Notes: generated by a model not told the origin, from the sequence alone. A stretch of 35,295 nucleotides of DNA from Ferruginibacter sp. (GCA_025350645.1 JANXXM010000165.1:1-35295), one strand, 5' to 3'. Counted from the stretch's first letter, positions 1 through 8,642 are shown. Program-made: numbers and translations.

Positions 1-1
1 A

Positions 2-259
2 TATCCTACAGGCTGTGGCCAGCAATACAATCTTACTCAAGTGGCACAAATGCATACAAAGCGCATACTGTCTGTTTTTAAAAAAGATGAAAATGGGGAG
101 CGTAATGTGTTTGGAGAATATAATTCTTTTTACAAAAATGAAGGTAATGATCTGCTACTGTTTCATGAATATTTTCATGGAGATCATTTAAAAGGATTAG
201 GTGCATCCCATCAAACGGGGTGGACGGCATTGCTTTTAAACTTACTGGACGGTGAATAA
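2..259 (+). CDS. C-terminal end of a GH63/MGH1-like glycoside hydrolase (partial)
   Basis: The open frame enters from the left edge, so only the last ~85 residues are visible; the GTG at 41 is probably internal. The readable tail contains FHEYFHGD followed by GLGASHQTGWTALLLNLL. This closely resembles the end of the (alpha/alpha)6-barrel of GH63-like glucosidases (often annotated MGH1-like glycoside hydrolase), where an EYFHGD...G.GASHQTGWT segment closes the barrel. The family hydrolyses terminal glucosyl linkages in oligosaccharides; the substrate cannot be inferred from this piece. The gene is convergent with the Dps gene, with a shared hairpin between them. The family call is fairly secure, the exact activity is not. 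Confidence 0.75.
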   Translation, partial: YPTGCGQQYNLTQVAQMHTKRILSVFKKDENGERNVFGEYNSFYKNEGNDLLLFHEYFHGDHLKGLGASHQTGWTALLLNLLDGE

Positions 260-298
260 AAAAGCAAAACCCCCCTAATAAAACGGAGCTTTTGCTTT
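258..298. terminator. Hairpin between convergent genes, probable terminator
   Basis: AAAGCAAAA at 261-269 pairs perfectly with TTTTGCTTT at 290-298 around a 20-base loop. On the minus strand the stem runs into a T tract (A tract 258-263 on the plus strand), as expected for a Rho-independent terminator of the Dps transcript. It may also serve the plus-strand glycosidase gene, whose stop codon abuts it. Confidence 0.6.
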
Positions 299-309
299 AT
301 AAAATTATT

Positions 310-783
310 TTACTTTAAATACCGTCTAAGCTGCCATGCAAGTGTTTCATGGTCTTCCATTATATTGGTTAAAAAATCTGATGTGCCAGCATCTCCAAGT
401 TTATCAGCACATTCATCTACCGCTTTCCTTAAAGAAATAATAATAGATTCATGATCTGCAAGCAACTCTTTAACCATATCCAATGAAGATGGTATCACCC
501 CAGGATTTTCTTTTATTTGCGACAAAGAAGAAAATTCTTTTGCTGTGCCAATGGGCATACCGCCCAGCTTGCTTATTCTTTCTGCTACTTCATCTATCTC
601 TTCTTCTATTTCGGTATACTGTGCTTCAAAGAGTTTATGATATTCCATAAAACTTTCGCCAGATACATTCCAGTGAAATTTTCTTGTTTTAATGTAAACC
701 ATCATACCATCTGCCAAAACAGAGGAAATAATAGTTGTAATTTTTTTTAAATGATCTGCAGTGATACCAATATTTGGTTTCAT
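310..783 (-). CDS. dps: Dps-family DNA-binding/ferroxidase mini-ferritin
   Basis: This 157-residue protein has the usual length and helical pattern of Dps. Dps forms dodecamers that oxidise Fe(II) with hydrogen peroxide and store the iron, protecting DNA during starvation and oxidative stress. The inter-subunit ferroxidase ligands are all present with E. coli spacing: H37 (in KFHWNV), H49, E53, D64 and E68 (in IDEVAERI). There is no long lysine-rich N-terminal tail, so direct DNA binding of the E. coli type is not evident. The ATG at 783 gives a standard Dps start. No OxyR-type site was recognised upstream, and the upstream neighbour on the same strand is a remote DUF4846 gene, so it is probably monocistronic. 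Confidence 0.93.
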   Translation of the reverse strand: MKPNIGITADHLKKITTIISSVLADGMMVYIKTRKFHWNVSGESFMEYHKLFEAQYTEIEEEIDEVAERISKLGGMPIGTAKEFSSLSQIKENPGVIPSSLDMVKELLADHESIIISLRKAVDECADKLGDAGTSDFLTNIMEDHETLAWQLRRYLK

Positions 784-970
784 ATTTTTAATTTTAGGTT
801 TAAAATAACGTAAATCAGTATAGAAAAAATGCTGCCAGTAATTTTCCTTGTATTTTTTGCTATTTTTAAACTGCTAAAACATTTTTTTAACTCTTATAAT
901 GGATTTTGAGCAATAATTTCTACAGATAAGATAAATAATAAAATAATGATAGTCTTATCTTTATTTTATA

Positions 971-1750
971 TTAGAAAAGCCTAAGTTTTATACTATTGTT
1001 TTAGGTTTAGTGTTATGTTGTGTCCTCCTGGCAATTTCACCTCACTTATTCTCACAATCTAAAATTGATACTGATCGGCCGGATCAAACAGAGAGTGCTT
1101 TTACTATCCCGCAAAAATTTATACAAATAGAAATGGGTTTTATTACCCAAAAGAAAGTAGTTATTTTTCTACTTATATTATACCCACAGCTCTTTTAAAA
1201 TATGGTGTTACCAAAAATACTGAGCTAAGGGTTATGGCGGAATTGGATTTTAGCAACAACAAATTATATTCAGAAAACGATACAAAAAAAATACAGCATT
1301 ACAGTTAGGCTTTTAAACTGCTTTAATGGAAGAGAAGAGATTATTCCGTAAAACTGCATTTATTGTCCATACCACTTTGCAGAATGTTACAACTGATAAT
1401 GAGGTTTCAAAAAAATACATAGGTTTAAATTATCGTTTTAACTGCCAGCATACCCTTACAAAAAATATAGCGCTTGGTTATAATATTGGGAGCGTTTAAA
1501 TGCGTCACCCGCTTATTTTTACACCATAAGTACAGGTTTTAATATTGGGCAAAGCTGGTATGCATATATTGAAAGCTTTGGTACAATATATACAAATGAT
1601 ACTCCGGAAAATAGCGCAGATGCTGGGTTTGCGTATTATATCAGCAATAATTTTAAGCTGGATATTTCCGGAGGAATTGGCCTAAATTACGCAGCACCAA
1701 AAAACTATGGGGCAGTAGGTTTCTCTTACCGATTTAATACAGCCAAATAA
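971..1750 (+). pseudogene. Decayed outer-membrane transporter-like protein (phenol MetA-pathway type)
   Basis: Pieces of one protein can be read by switching frames. A leader LVLCCVLLAISPHLFSQ is followed by DTDRPDQTESAFTIP and FIQIEMGF, the typical opening of Bacteroidota proteins annotated as transporter / putative MetA-pathway of phenol degradation (a porin-like beta-barrel). A one-base loss near 1140 moves the frame to YYPKESSYFSTYIIPTA. A stop in what was a GFKTALMEE segment (near 1315) and a further shift near 1495 follow. The last frame reads through LDISGGIGLNY and YGAVGFSYRFN to TAA at 1748-1750. No ATG remains at the N-terminus. With at least three lesions the gene cannot be functional; the family call rests on the DRPDQTES motif and the barrel-like C-terminus. 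Confidence 0.78.
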
Positions 1751-1852
1751 TTTTATATGTTGATAAAAAAGGGAGCATCCTATCTTTTGAACAAGCATAT
1801 TATTCCTACATTTTTATTTCTTACGCTAAAATTTTTATAACTACAATGCGGA

Positions 1853-2635
1853 TTATTTCCATCTTTTCAATTCAGTTTTCTTAAAAATATATTCTGGTGT
1901 AATTATTTCTTCTGCATCACTTAAGGTATACCATGCAAAAGGTTCGTCATGCAAAGGGTTTCGCAAAACGTGAATATCCTGTGCAGGCATATAGCTTTGT
2001 GCAATCATAAATACTTTTTCCCCTTCATTATTTTCTGCTACATCCATTACTATTACTGCATGACCGGGAAAGCCACCACGAATAAAAACATCACCGGCTT
2101 GTATATCGTTTATATTTACCGGTACCAGTTCTTTTGCAAGAGATGCAGAGCCGCACATACCAAAAACAGTATTTAAATACTGCATAAAATGCGGCCGTTT
2201 ATACGGTTGGGTAAAGCGGTATTGCCTGCCTTCATTGTCTGTAAAATGTATAAGGTTATATAACCCAAGGCTGTATAAATATTCTGCCCGCAACCGCATT
2301 ACTGCATCCGCACATTGCTGCAGGTTTTGGTTGCCTGTTGTAATATCCAGCACGGCATACTGTGCTGTTTGGTTGTGTTTTAAAGATCCATCATATAGGT
2401 AAACGGTATTATCTTTTTTTAGCGGAACATCTTGCAGCCAGTAAGCAAATGATTGTGGGGGATAAACTGTTCTTTCAAATGTTTTAGGAAGCAAAACATC
2501 CCGGATTGTAGCAGGTACTTTACTCTTGTTATTTTCAATAATGCTGGTTTCGGATGGTACCCTTGGCTGCGGGGTTACAGCATTGCAAGAGCAAATAGAG
2601 GTTAATAAAAAAACAGAAAAAATATTAATGTGCAT
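1853..2635 (-). CDS. DUF4846 domain-containing lipoprotein
   Basis: This 260-residue protein starts with a hydrophobic leader ending in SICSCN, most likely a lipoprotein signal with the second Cys as acceptor, so it should sit in the outer or inner membrane facing the periplasm. The body matches what I know of DUF4846: the SFAYWLQDVPLK segment, the YDG...HNQTAQYAVLDI segment, the QCADAVMRLRAEYLYS helix, the GMCGSASL segment, and GDVFIRGGFPGHAVIVMD. The last, with a Cys and His in conserved segments, gives a faint NlpC/P60- or CHAP-like flavour, but that enzymatic reading is my inference. The function of the family is not established. It stands alone, divergent from the response regulator. Confidence 0.8.
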   Translation of the reverse strand: MHINIFSVFLLTSICSCNAVTPQPRVPSETSIIENNKSKVPATIRDVLLPKTFERTVYPPQSFAYWLQDVPLKKDNTVYLYDGSLKHNQTAQYAVLDITTGNQNLQQCADAVMRLRAEYLYSLGLYNLIHFTDNEGRQYRFTQPYKRPHFMQYLNTVFGMCGSASLAKELVPVNINDIQAGDVFIRGGFPGHAVIVMDVAENNEGEKVFMIAQSYMPAQDIHVLRNPLHDEPFAWYTLSDAEEIITPEYIFKKTELKRWK

Positions 2636-2741
2636 AAATCATTATTTTTGTTTTAATGTAGGGTAAAGCCTGCGGAGATATTTAAACCTTATAATTTCTT
2701 TTAGATACTTAAAAAGTTTTTTTCCATAAATAAAAACCAAT

Positions 2742-3893
2742 ATGGCAGATATTCTCATAATTGATGACGAAAAAGCAATTCGTAAAACACTATCCGAAAT
2801 TTTAGGTTTTGAAGGCTATAAAATAGATGAGGCAAGCGATGGCGAAGAAGGACTTAAAAAATTTGGGCAAAAAAACTACGATGTGGTACTCTGCGATATT
2901 AAAATGCCCAAGGTAGATGGTATGGAATTTTTAGAGAAGGCAAGGGAAATAAATGCAGATGTGCCAGTGATTATGATTAGTGGTCATGGAAATATAGATA
3001 CTGCCGTAGAAGCCGTTAAGAAAGGCGCATTCGATTATATAAGCAAGCCACCAGATCTTAATCGCCTGCTCATAACACTTCGTAATGCTACCGACAGAAA
3101 AAAGCTATCTGTAGAAACCAAAGTACTAAAACGCAAAGCCAACAAAGCCATAGAAATGGTTGGAGAAAGCCGGGCAATACAAAAAATAAAAGATACCATA
3201 GATAAAGTAGCGCCTACCGAAGCAAGGATAATGATAACAGGCGAAAATGGGGTGGGTAAAGAGCTTGTGGCCAGGTGGATTCATGAAAAAAGCAGCAGAA
3301 ATGCTGGCCCTATGGTGGAAGTGAATTGCGCAGCCATACCAGGAGAACTGATAGAAAGCGAATTGTTTGGTCATGAAAAAGGTTCTTTTACTTCTGCCAT
3401 AAAACAACGCATTGGTAAATTTGAACAGGCCAGCGGCGGCACATTATTTCTGGATGAAATAGGAGATATGAGCCTGGAAGCTCAGGCAAAAGTATTGCGT
3501 GCATTACAGGAAGCAAAAATAACAAGAGTAGGAGCAGAGAAAGATATAAATGTAGACGTAAGAATAATTGTGGCTACAAATAAAGATCTGCTAAAGGAAG
3601 TGGAAGCGAAAAAATTTCGGCTGGATCTTTACCACAGACTGGGTGTTATAATTATTCATGTGCCATCGCTAAACGAAAGAAGAGAAGATGTTCCTATGCT
3701 GGTAGAGCATTTTACAAAACTTATCGCCTCAGATTATGGTCAGCCACAAAAAGAGCTGGATAAGGCAGCAATGGATCTTTTGCAAAATTATGACTGGACG
3801 GGTAACATAAGAGAGCTTAGAAATGTAGTGGAGCGGCTTATAATATTGGGTGGCAAAACAATTACTGCTGATGATGTAAAGAGTTTTGTATAA
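2742..3893 (+). CDS. Sigma-54-dependent response regulator (NtrC/AtoC type) lacking an HTH
   Basis: The N-terminal receiver domain (residues ~1-115) has the acidic pair D8/D9, the phospho-acceptor D52 in VVLCDIKMP, and K102. A linker leads to an AAA+ sigma-54 activator domain (~138-370): Walker A GENGVGKE at 167-174, the sigma-54-contacting loop as GSFTSA at 214-219 instead of GAFTGA, Walker B LFLDEIG at 235-241, arginine-finger region FRLDLYHRL at 292-300 and sensor II GNIRELRN at 354-361. The protein ends at residue 383, right after the AAA+ lid, so the Fis-type DNA-binding domain is absent. It would remodel RNA polymerase-sigma-54 when phosphorylated by a histidine kinase that is not encoded here. 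Target genes cannot be inferred. Confidence 0.9.
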   Translation: MADILIIDDEKAIRKTLSEILGFEGYKIDEASDGEEGLKKFGQKNYDVVLCDIKMPKVDGMEFLEKAREINADVPVIMISGHGNIDTAVEAVKKGAFDYISKPPDLNRLLITLRNATDRKKLSVETKVLKRKANKAIEMVGESRAIQKIKDTIDKVAPTEARIMITGENGVGKELVARWIHEKSSRNAGPMVEVNCAAIPGELIESELFGHEKGSFTSAIKQRIGKFEQASGGTLFLDEIGDMSLEAQAKVLRALQEAKITRVGAEKDINVDVRIIVATNKDLLKEVEAKKFRLDLYHRLGVIIIHVPSLNERREDVPMLVEHFTKLIASDYGQPQKELDKAAMDLLQNYDWTGNIRELRNVVERLIILGGKTITADDVKSFV

Positions 3894-3939
3894 CGTTTAT
3901 TTGCTTTGTTAATTTATACCGATATATCTTTCAATTTAT

Positions 3940-3947
3940 TACTTTTG
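3940..3947 (+). promoter_or_regulatory. Candidate Bacteroidota -7 element upstream of lepB
   Basis: TACTTTTG fits the TAnnTTTG -7 consensus of the Bacteroidota primary sigma factor and lies 20 bases before the lepB start codon. No TTTG -33 box sits at the expected ~20-base spacing, so the call is tentative. Confidence 0.35.
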
Positions 3948-3966
3948 GCAATATAAAATTATACTT

Positions 3967-5487
3967 ATGAGTATTTGCTGGATTATTTTTATTGTATGTG
4001 CTGCAGGATGGCATATAGGGATGTATGGTATGTTTAAAAAAGCGGGCATAACGCCGTGGAAAGCATTAATACCATTTTACAATACCTGGTGCATGGTTGA
4101 AAAAATGGAATTGAAAAAAGGCTGGTTTTTTCTGCAGTTTATACCGGTTGCAGGTGCATTTATTACTATCTGGATTACCATAAAATTTGTAGAACATTTT
4201 GGAAGGTTTGGTGTTGGGCACCATGCGGCAACTGTTTTTTTACCGTTTATATATTTTCCTTATCTCGGCTTTAGCAGCAGTGAGCGCTTTGCAGGAAAAA
4301 AAGTAGTGGATAATTATAAAAAATCTGCAGCAAGGGAGTGGATAGATGCTGCAGCATTCGCCATTGTGGCCGCCACACTTATACGCACTTTTGTATTTGA
4401 AGCATACACCATACCAACACCCAGTATGGAAAAAACTTTGTTGGTAAATGATTTCCTTTTTGTGAGCAAATTCGCTTATGGGCCACGAATACCCAACACA
4501 CCTATTGCTATGCCTTTTGTACATAATACCATGCCTTTTGTACCCGTGAAATCTTATTCCGAAGCCATTAAAATACCCTATACACGCTGGTTTGCAAGCC
4601 CGGTAAAAAGAAATGATGTGGTTGTATTTAATTTCCCGGTAAATGATACACTTATAAATGATGAAGCTAACTATGGTAGTTTAGTTACCTATTACGAAGC
4701 CATAAGGCGTATGGGTAGCAGAGAAGAAGTGCAAAAACAATATGCAAATATTATTATTACAAGGCCGGTTGATAAAAGAGAAAATTTTATTAAACGTTGT
4801 GTAGCTATAGGCGGAGATGAATTAAAAGTAGTAAACGGGCAGGTTTTTATAAACGGGCAACCACAACCGCTGTTTCCACAATCGCAACGTTTTTATGTGT
4901 TAACGTACCCACAAAATGATTATGTAGATGTAGATAAATTAAAAAGTTTTGGTATTAATGCAAGGGAAAGCCAGAATGATGTACAACCTATGACGGCAGG
5001 GCATTTGCTGGTAAATGTAACGAATCAGGAAAAAGCTAATCTGAAATTGCCGGCCGGCTATGTGCTAAACGATTTTATTGTTGACTATAAACATCCGGGT
5101 TACAGAACAGAAGAATTATATCCTTATTATGATACCATTCACCACTGGTCGGTAGATAATTACGGACCGATTATTATTCCAAAAAAAGGAATTACCATCC
5201 AGCTTACTCCTGATAATATTTTACGCTATCAGCGATGTATTGAAGTGTATGAAAACAATAAGTTTGAAAATAAAGGTGGGCAAATATTTCTGAATGGCGT
5301 GCTATCTGCTCAATATACTTTTAAAATGAATTATTACTGGATGATGGGAGATAACCGCCACATGAGCCTGGACAGCAGGTATTGGGGCTTTGTGCCAGAA
5401 GATCATGTGGTAGGAAAAGCCTCGCTAATATGGTTTAGCTGGGAAGGCGGACCAAGATGGAAAAGATTATTTAATCTCATAAAATAA
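3967..5487 (+). CDS. lepB: Signal peptidase I with an extra N-terminal membrane module
   Basis: This is an S26-family serine protease that removes signal peptides from exported proteins at the outer face of the inner membrane. The catalytic serine is S153 in TIPTPSMEKTL and the general-base lysine is K276 in FIKRCVAIGGDEL. The C-terminal box is MMGDNRHMSLDSRYWGFVP. A membrane anchor precedes the serine (about 127-147). Residues 1-105 add roughly three more hydrophobic segments with a WKALIPFYNTW motif typical of DUF5684-like membrane domains. At 506 residues it is longer than the E. coli enzyme (324), but long LepB proteins with a large insertion between the Ser and Lys boxes are usual in Bacteroidota. 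It follows the response regulator by ~70 bases, with its own possible -7 element and a terminator behind it. Confidence 0.93.
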   Translation: MSICWIIFIVCAAGWHIGMYGMFKKAGITPWKALIPFYNTWCMVEKMELKKGWFFLQFIPVAGAFITIWITIKFVEHFGRFGVGHHAATVFLPFIYFPYLGFSSSERFAGKKVVDNYKKSAAREWIDAAAFAIVAATLIRTFVFEAYTIPTPSMEKTLLVNDFLFVSKFAYGPRIPNTPIAMPFVHNTMPFVPVKSYSEAIKIPYTRWFASPVKRNDVVVFNFPVNDTLINDEANYGSLVTYYEAIRRMGSREEVQKQYANIIITRPVDKRENFIKRCVAIGGDELKVVNGQVFINGQPQPLFPQSQRFYVLTYPQNDYVDVDKLKSFGINARESQNDVQPMTAGHLLVNVTNQEKANLKLPAGYVLNDFIVDYKHPGYRTEELYPYYDTIHHWSVDNYGPIIIPKKGITIQLTPDNILRYQRCIEVYENNKFENKGGQIFLNGVLSAQYTFKMNYYWMMGDNRHMSLDSRYWGFVPEDHVVGKASLIWFSWEGGPRWKRLFNLIK

Positions 5488-5532
5488 AAATTATATTTTA
5501 CTATAAATGCTTTAATTTCAGTTATACAAAAT

Positions 5533-5565
5533 ATCCTCTCTGCATTGCGCCGGGAGGATTTTTTA
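5533..5565 (+). terminator. Rho-independent terminator after lepB
   Basis: ATCCTCTC at 5533-5540 pairs with GGGAGGAT at 5552-5559 (eight pairs including one G-T), followed directly by a T tract to 5564. It lies 46 bases after the lepB stop codon. Confidence 0.8.
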
Positions 5566-5655
5566 TCTGCATAATAAATAAAGAATCGTAAAATGAATAT
5601 TTAAATTTTTAAAAAAGATACACGCATTTATTAATATACAGTGAGTGTAAAATAT

Positions 5656-6144
5656 ATGAAACAAGATTATAATTTTGGGTTTGATGTGTATGATGATATT
5701 ACAGATCTTACAAAAGTAGATGCAGCTTTACTTACCGAAGCCAGGCTTATAACGCAGAAGGCGTATGCACCCTATAGTAATTTTATGGTAGGTGCCGCAG
5801 CTATTTTTAATAATGGCGAAAAAGTTTTTGGTACAAATCAGGAAAATGCATCTTACCCGGTAGGTATATGTGCAGAGCGTGTGCTGCTGGCAAGTGCGGG
5901 CATACTGCAAACAGATGAGCCTATAAAAACGATGGCAATAAGTTACAATAATCTATCTGGTGCAGGGCAAAGTAACCAACCAATAACACCCTGTGGTATG
6001 TGCCGCCAAAGCCTTGCAGAGTATGAAAATCGGGTTAGTCAGCCCATGAGGCTTATATTATCCGGTATGGAAGGAAAAGTAATAATTATACAAAGTGCAG
6101 CACAGTTATTGCCCTTAAGTTTTGGTAGCGATAGCATGAAATAA
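5656..6144 (+). CDS. cdd: Cytidine deaminase
   Basis: A zinc enzyme of pyrimidine salvage that converts cytidine and deoxycytidine to uridine and deoxyuridine. From the ATG at 5656 the protein has 162 residues; a GTG at 5641 would add five residues, but the ATG start places MKQDYNFGF at the usual N-terminus. AYAPYSNFMVGAA and NQENASYPVGICAERV are the substrate and first zinc motifs (C72 and catalytic E74), and PCGMCRQ supplies the other two zinc cysteines (C113, C116). The C-terminus carries LLPLSFGSDSM, also typical. It is first in a same-strand run with the EVE protein and the sirtuin, 34 bases upstream of the former; co-transcription is inferred from spacing only. Confidence 0.93.
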   Translation: MKQDYNFGFDVYDDITDLTKVDAALLTEARLITQKAYAPYSNFMVGAAAIFNNGEKVFGTNQENASYPVGICAERVLLASAGILQTDEPIKTMAISYNNLSGAGQSNQPITPCGMCRQSLAEYENRVSQPMRLILSGMEGKVIIIQSAAQLLPLSFGSDSMK

Positions 6145-6178
6145 ATTAATAATTATTTTAGATTTTAAAAAATAGTGT

Positions 6179-6586
6179 ATGCAATATTGGCTGGTAAAGT
6201 CAGAACCATTTAAATATAGCTGGGATCAGTTGGTTGCAGATAAAAAAACTTTTTGGGATGGTGTAAGAAATTATGCTGCCAGAAATAATTTGCGTGGCAT
6301 GAAAAAAGCTGATAAAGTTTTATTTTATCATAGCAACGAAGGAATGGAAATAGTAGGTACAGCAAAAATTGTAAAAGAAGCTTACCAGGATCCTACAACG
6401 CCGATAGAGGCATGGTGTGTGGTAGATATAAGCCCTGTAAAAAAATTAAAAAAGCCCGTATCGCTCATACAAGTAAAAGCAGATGAAAGGCTGCAGCAAA
6501 TGGAGCTCATAAAATACATGCGCCTCTCTGTACAAAAAGTAAGTAAAGCAGAATGGGATATAGTGATGGAGCTGGCAGGAGAGTAG
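6179..6586 (+). CDS. EVE (PUA-like) domain protein
   Basis: This 135-residue protein is a single EVE domain. Recognisable signatures are the start QYWLVKSEPFKYSWDQL, WDGVRNYAARNNLRGMKKAD, VLFYHSNEG, IVGTAKI, and the C-terminal LIKYMRLSVQKVSKAEWD. EVE domains are PUA-like folds related to ASCH and YTH modules and are thought to bind modified bases in DNA or RNA; in several bacteria they are linked to modification-dependent restriction. Here no nuclease domain is fused or adjacent, so it more likely acts alone, like the thymocyte nuclear protein 1 type found in many proteobacteria. It lies between cdd and a sirtuin gene, with 34- and 45-base gaps. Confidence 0.9.
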   Translation: MQYWLVKSEPFKYSWDQLVADKKTFWDGVRNYAARNNLRGMKKADKVLFYHSNEGMEIVGTAKIVKEAYQDPTTPIEAWCVVDISPVKKLKKPVSLIQVKADERLQQMELIKYMRLSVQKVSKAEWDIVMELAGE

Positions 6587-6631
6587 TAGGATGAACTTTT
6601 TGAATTATAAATGTAAGATAACAGATAATTT

Positions 6632-7321
6632 ATGCCAGATAAAAAACACATAGTAGTACTTACGGGTGCAGGTATAAGTGCGGAAAGTGGTATAAAAACT
6701 TTTAGAGATACCGATGGCCTTTGGATGGGATATAATGTGGAAGATGTGGCCACACCAAGGGGATTTGCAAAAGACCCTGCAATGGTATTACATTTTTATA
6801 ATGAGCGGCGCAGAGATGTGGCAGCGGCCCTCCCAAATGCAGCACACAAGGCACTTGCAGCTTTGGAAAATGAATACAATATAACCATCATTACACAAAA
6901 TATAGATGACCTGCACGAAAGAGCCGGCTCTTCAACTATTCTTCATTTACACGGCGAAATATTTAAAATGCACAGCTTAGGAAATCCTGATAACGTTAAG
7001 GATATACGGGGTGATATTAATGTAGGCGATAAGGGAGAAGATGGCACACAATTACGACCGCATATTGTTTGGTTTGAAGAAGAAGTGCCTATGATAGCAC
7101 AAGCAGTAAGTATTATGCAAACTGCAGATATTTTTGTGTTGGTGGGTACATCGCTACAAGTTTATCCCGCTGCTGGTTTGCTGGATGTGCTTGCAGATGA
7201 TGTTCCAAAATATATTATTGATAAAAACATTCCTGCAGTGAGCCAATATAAAAATATTATAAAAATAGAAATGAATGCCACAGATGGGATGGTGGAATTA
7301 GCAGATACTTTGCTTAGCTAA
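6632..7321 (+). CDS. cobB: NAD-dependent protein deacylase (sirtuin, CobB/SIRT5-like)
   Basis: Sir2-family enzymes remove acyl groups from lysines using NAD+. The Rossmann motif GAGISAESGIKTFRD (12-26), TQNIDDLHERAG (88-99) and the catalytic H107 in LHLHGEIF are present. Y56 and R59 in FYNERRR correspond to the Tyr/Arg pair that gives E. coli CobB and SIRT5 activity on succinyl- and malonyl-lysine. The protein contains no cysteine at all, so the four-Cys zinc site of classical sirtuins is missing; the loop is instead SLGNPDNVKDIRGDINVGD. I recall this as a recurrent feature of Bacteroidota sirtuins. VWFEEEVP replaces the common VWFGE. It is the last gene of the cdd-EVE-sirtuin run and convergent with rocD. 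Confidence 0.9.
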   Translation: MPDKKHIVVLTGAGISAESGIKTFRDTDGLWMGYNVEDVATPRGFAKDPAMVLHFYNERRRDVAAALPNAAHKALAALENEYNITIITQNIDDLHERAGSSTILHLHGEIFKMHSLGNPDNVKDIRGDINVGDKGEDGTQLRPHIVWFEEEVPMIAQAVSIMQTADIFVLVGTSLQVYPAAGLLDVLADDVPKYIIDKNIPAVSQYKNIIKIEMNATDGMVELADTLLS

Positions 7322-7333
7322 TTACAGTGTCTT

Positions 7334-8569
7334 TTACTCCAGTAATTTCAAACTTTTTTTAATAATCTTCACTGCATCTAAAATTTGCGCAGCTGTAATA
7401 TTTAATGCCGGCGCAAAACGGATTTTATCGCCATGCGTAGGTTTTGCGAGCAAGCCGTTATTCATCATTTCTACACAAAGATCCCATGCTGCATCTTTAT
7501 TGCTATGTTCTATTACAATGGCATTAAGCAAACCACGGCCACGAATTATTTTTATAACCGGCGATTGTAGTTTTTGTAGTTCATCTCTAAAAAGCTGTCC
7601 CATAATTGCTGCATTCTCCGCCATCTTTTCATCTTTTAAAACTTGTAGTGCAGCAATAGCAACCTTGCATGCAAGCGGGTTTCCGCCATACGTACTTCCA
7701 TGTTCTCCGGGTTTTATGGTCATCATAATGGCATTATCACATAACACTGCACTTATGGGTAATGTACCACCACTCAGTGCTTTTCCCAATACTAAAATAT
7801 CCGGACGAATTTCTTCTGCATCGCATGCTAGCAACTTACCTGTGCGGCAAAGCCCCGTTTGTATTTCATCTGCTATCATAAGCACATTGTATTCGTTGCA
7901 TAATTTTCTTATGCCGGTTATGTAACCTTCATCCGGCACTACCACACCCGCTTCTCCCTGTATAGGCTCAAACATAAATGCTGCTACGTTTTTATCCTGA
8001 AAAACTTTTTCTAGTGCAACCAAATCATTATAAGGTACATTTTCAAAACCGGGTACAAAAGGACCGAAATTGGTGTAACTGCTTGGGTCGGTGGAAGAGG
8101 AAATGGCTGCTAGTGTTCTGCCCCAAAAATTTCCTTCTGCAAAAATTATTTTTGCTTTATTTGCTTCAATACCTTTTACGGTATACCCCCAGCGCCTGGC
8201 CAGCTTTACCGCAGTTTCGCCAGCTTCTACGCCGGTATTCATAGGCAATACCTTATCATATCCAAAATAAGCTGTAATGTATTTTTCGTACTCGCCCAGC
8301 AAATTATTATGAAACGCACGGGAGGTGAGTGTGAGTAACTGCGCCTGTTCTATAAGGGCTGCCACTATTTTTGGGTGACAATGTCCCTGGTTTACTGCCG
8401 AATAGCCACTAAGGAAATCGTAATATTTTTTTCCATCAACATCCCATAAAAAAACACCTAGTCCTTTTTTTAAAACCACGGGTAGTGGATGATAATTGTG
8501 GGCGCCATAGCGCTCCTCTATATCAATATAATGTTGCGTGGCTGCTGTTGCATGAGTTGTTACCGTCAT
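7334..8569 (-). CDS. rocD: Ornithine--oxo-acid aminotransferase
   Basis: A class-III PLP aminotransferase that interconverts ornithine plus 2-oxoglutarate with glutamate semialdehyde plus glutamate, linking arginine and proline metabolism. The 411-residue length is normal. Features include the N-terminal [13 protein letters not shown] and [20 protein letters not shown] stretches characteristic of OAT. The PLP-binding aspartate is D234 in [14 protein letters not shown], the Schiff-base lysine is K263 in LGKALSGG, and [12 protein letters not shown] lies near the C-terminal domain. It is separated from ispE upstream by a terminator, so it should have its own promoter. OAT is favoured over acetylornithine aminotransferase because of the N-terminal signature and the lack of arg genes nearby. 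Confidence 0.92.
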   Translation of the reverse strand: MTVTTHATAATQHYIDIEERYGAHNYHPLPVVLKKGLGVFLWDVDGKKYYDFLSGYSAVNQGHCHPKIVAALIEQAQLLTLTSRAFHNNLLGEYEKYITAYFGYDKVLPMNTGVEAGETAVKLARRWGYTVKGIEANKAKIIFAEGNFWGRTLAAISSSTDPSSYTNFGPFVPGFENVPYNDLVALEKVFQDKNVAAFMFEPIQGEAGVVVPDEGYITGIRKLCNEYNVLMIADEIQTGLCRTGKLLACDAEEIRPDILVLGKALSGGTLPISAVLCDNAIMMTIKPGEHGSTYGGNPLACKVAIAALQVLKDEKMAENAAIMGQLFRDELQKLQSPVIKIIRGRGLLNAIVIEHSNKDAAWDLCVEMMNNGLLAKPTHGDKIRFAPALNITAAQILDAVKIIKKSLKLLE

Positions 8570-8611
8570 GATAATAAATTTAAAAGTGATTGTGTATTGG
8601 TAAAGGGAGAT

Positions 8612-8642
8612 AAAAAAGCAACCCTCTGAAAAATCAGAAGGT
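8612..8642 (-). terminator. Rho-independent terminator after ispE
   Basis: On the minus strand, bases 8642 to 8634 pair with 8629 to 8621 (nine positions, one mismatch, AAAA loop on the plus strand). They are followed by six T residues (A tract 8612-8617). It lies between the ispE stop and the rocD start, separating the two transcripts. Confidence 0.75.

Noticed and set aside
7500-7925. Plus-strand open frame of 141 residues inside rocD
   Set aside because: Antisense shadow of a clear aminotransferase.
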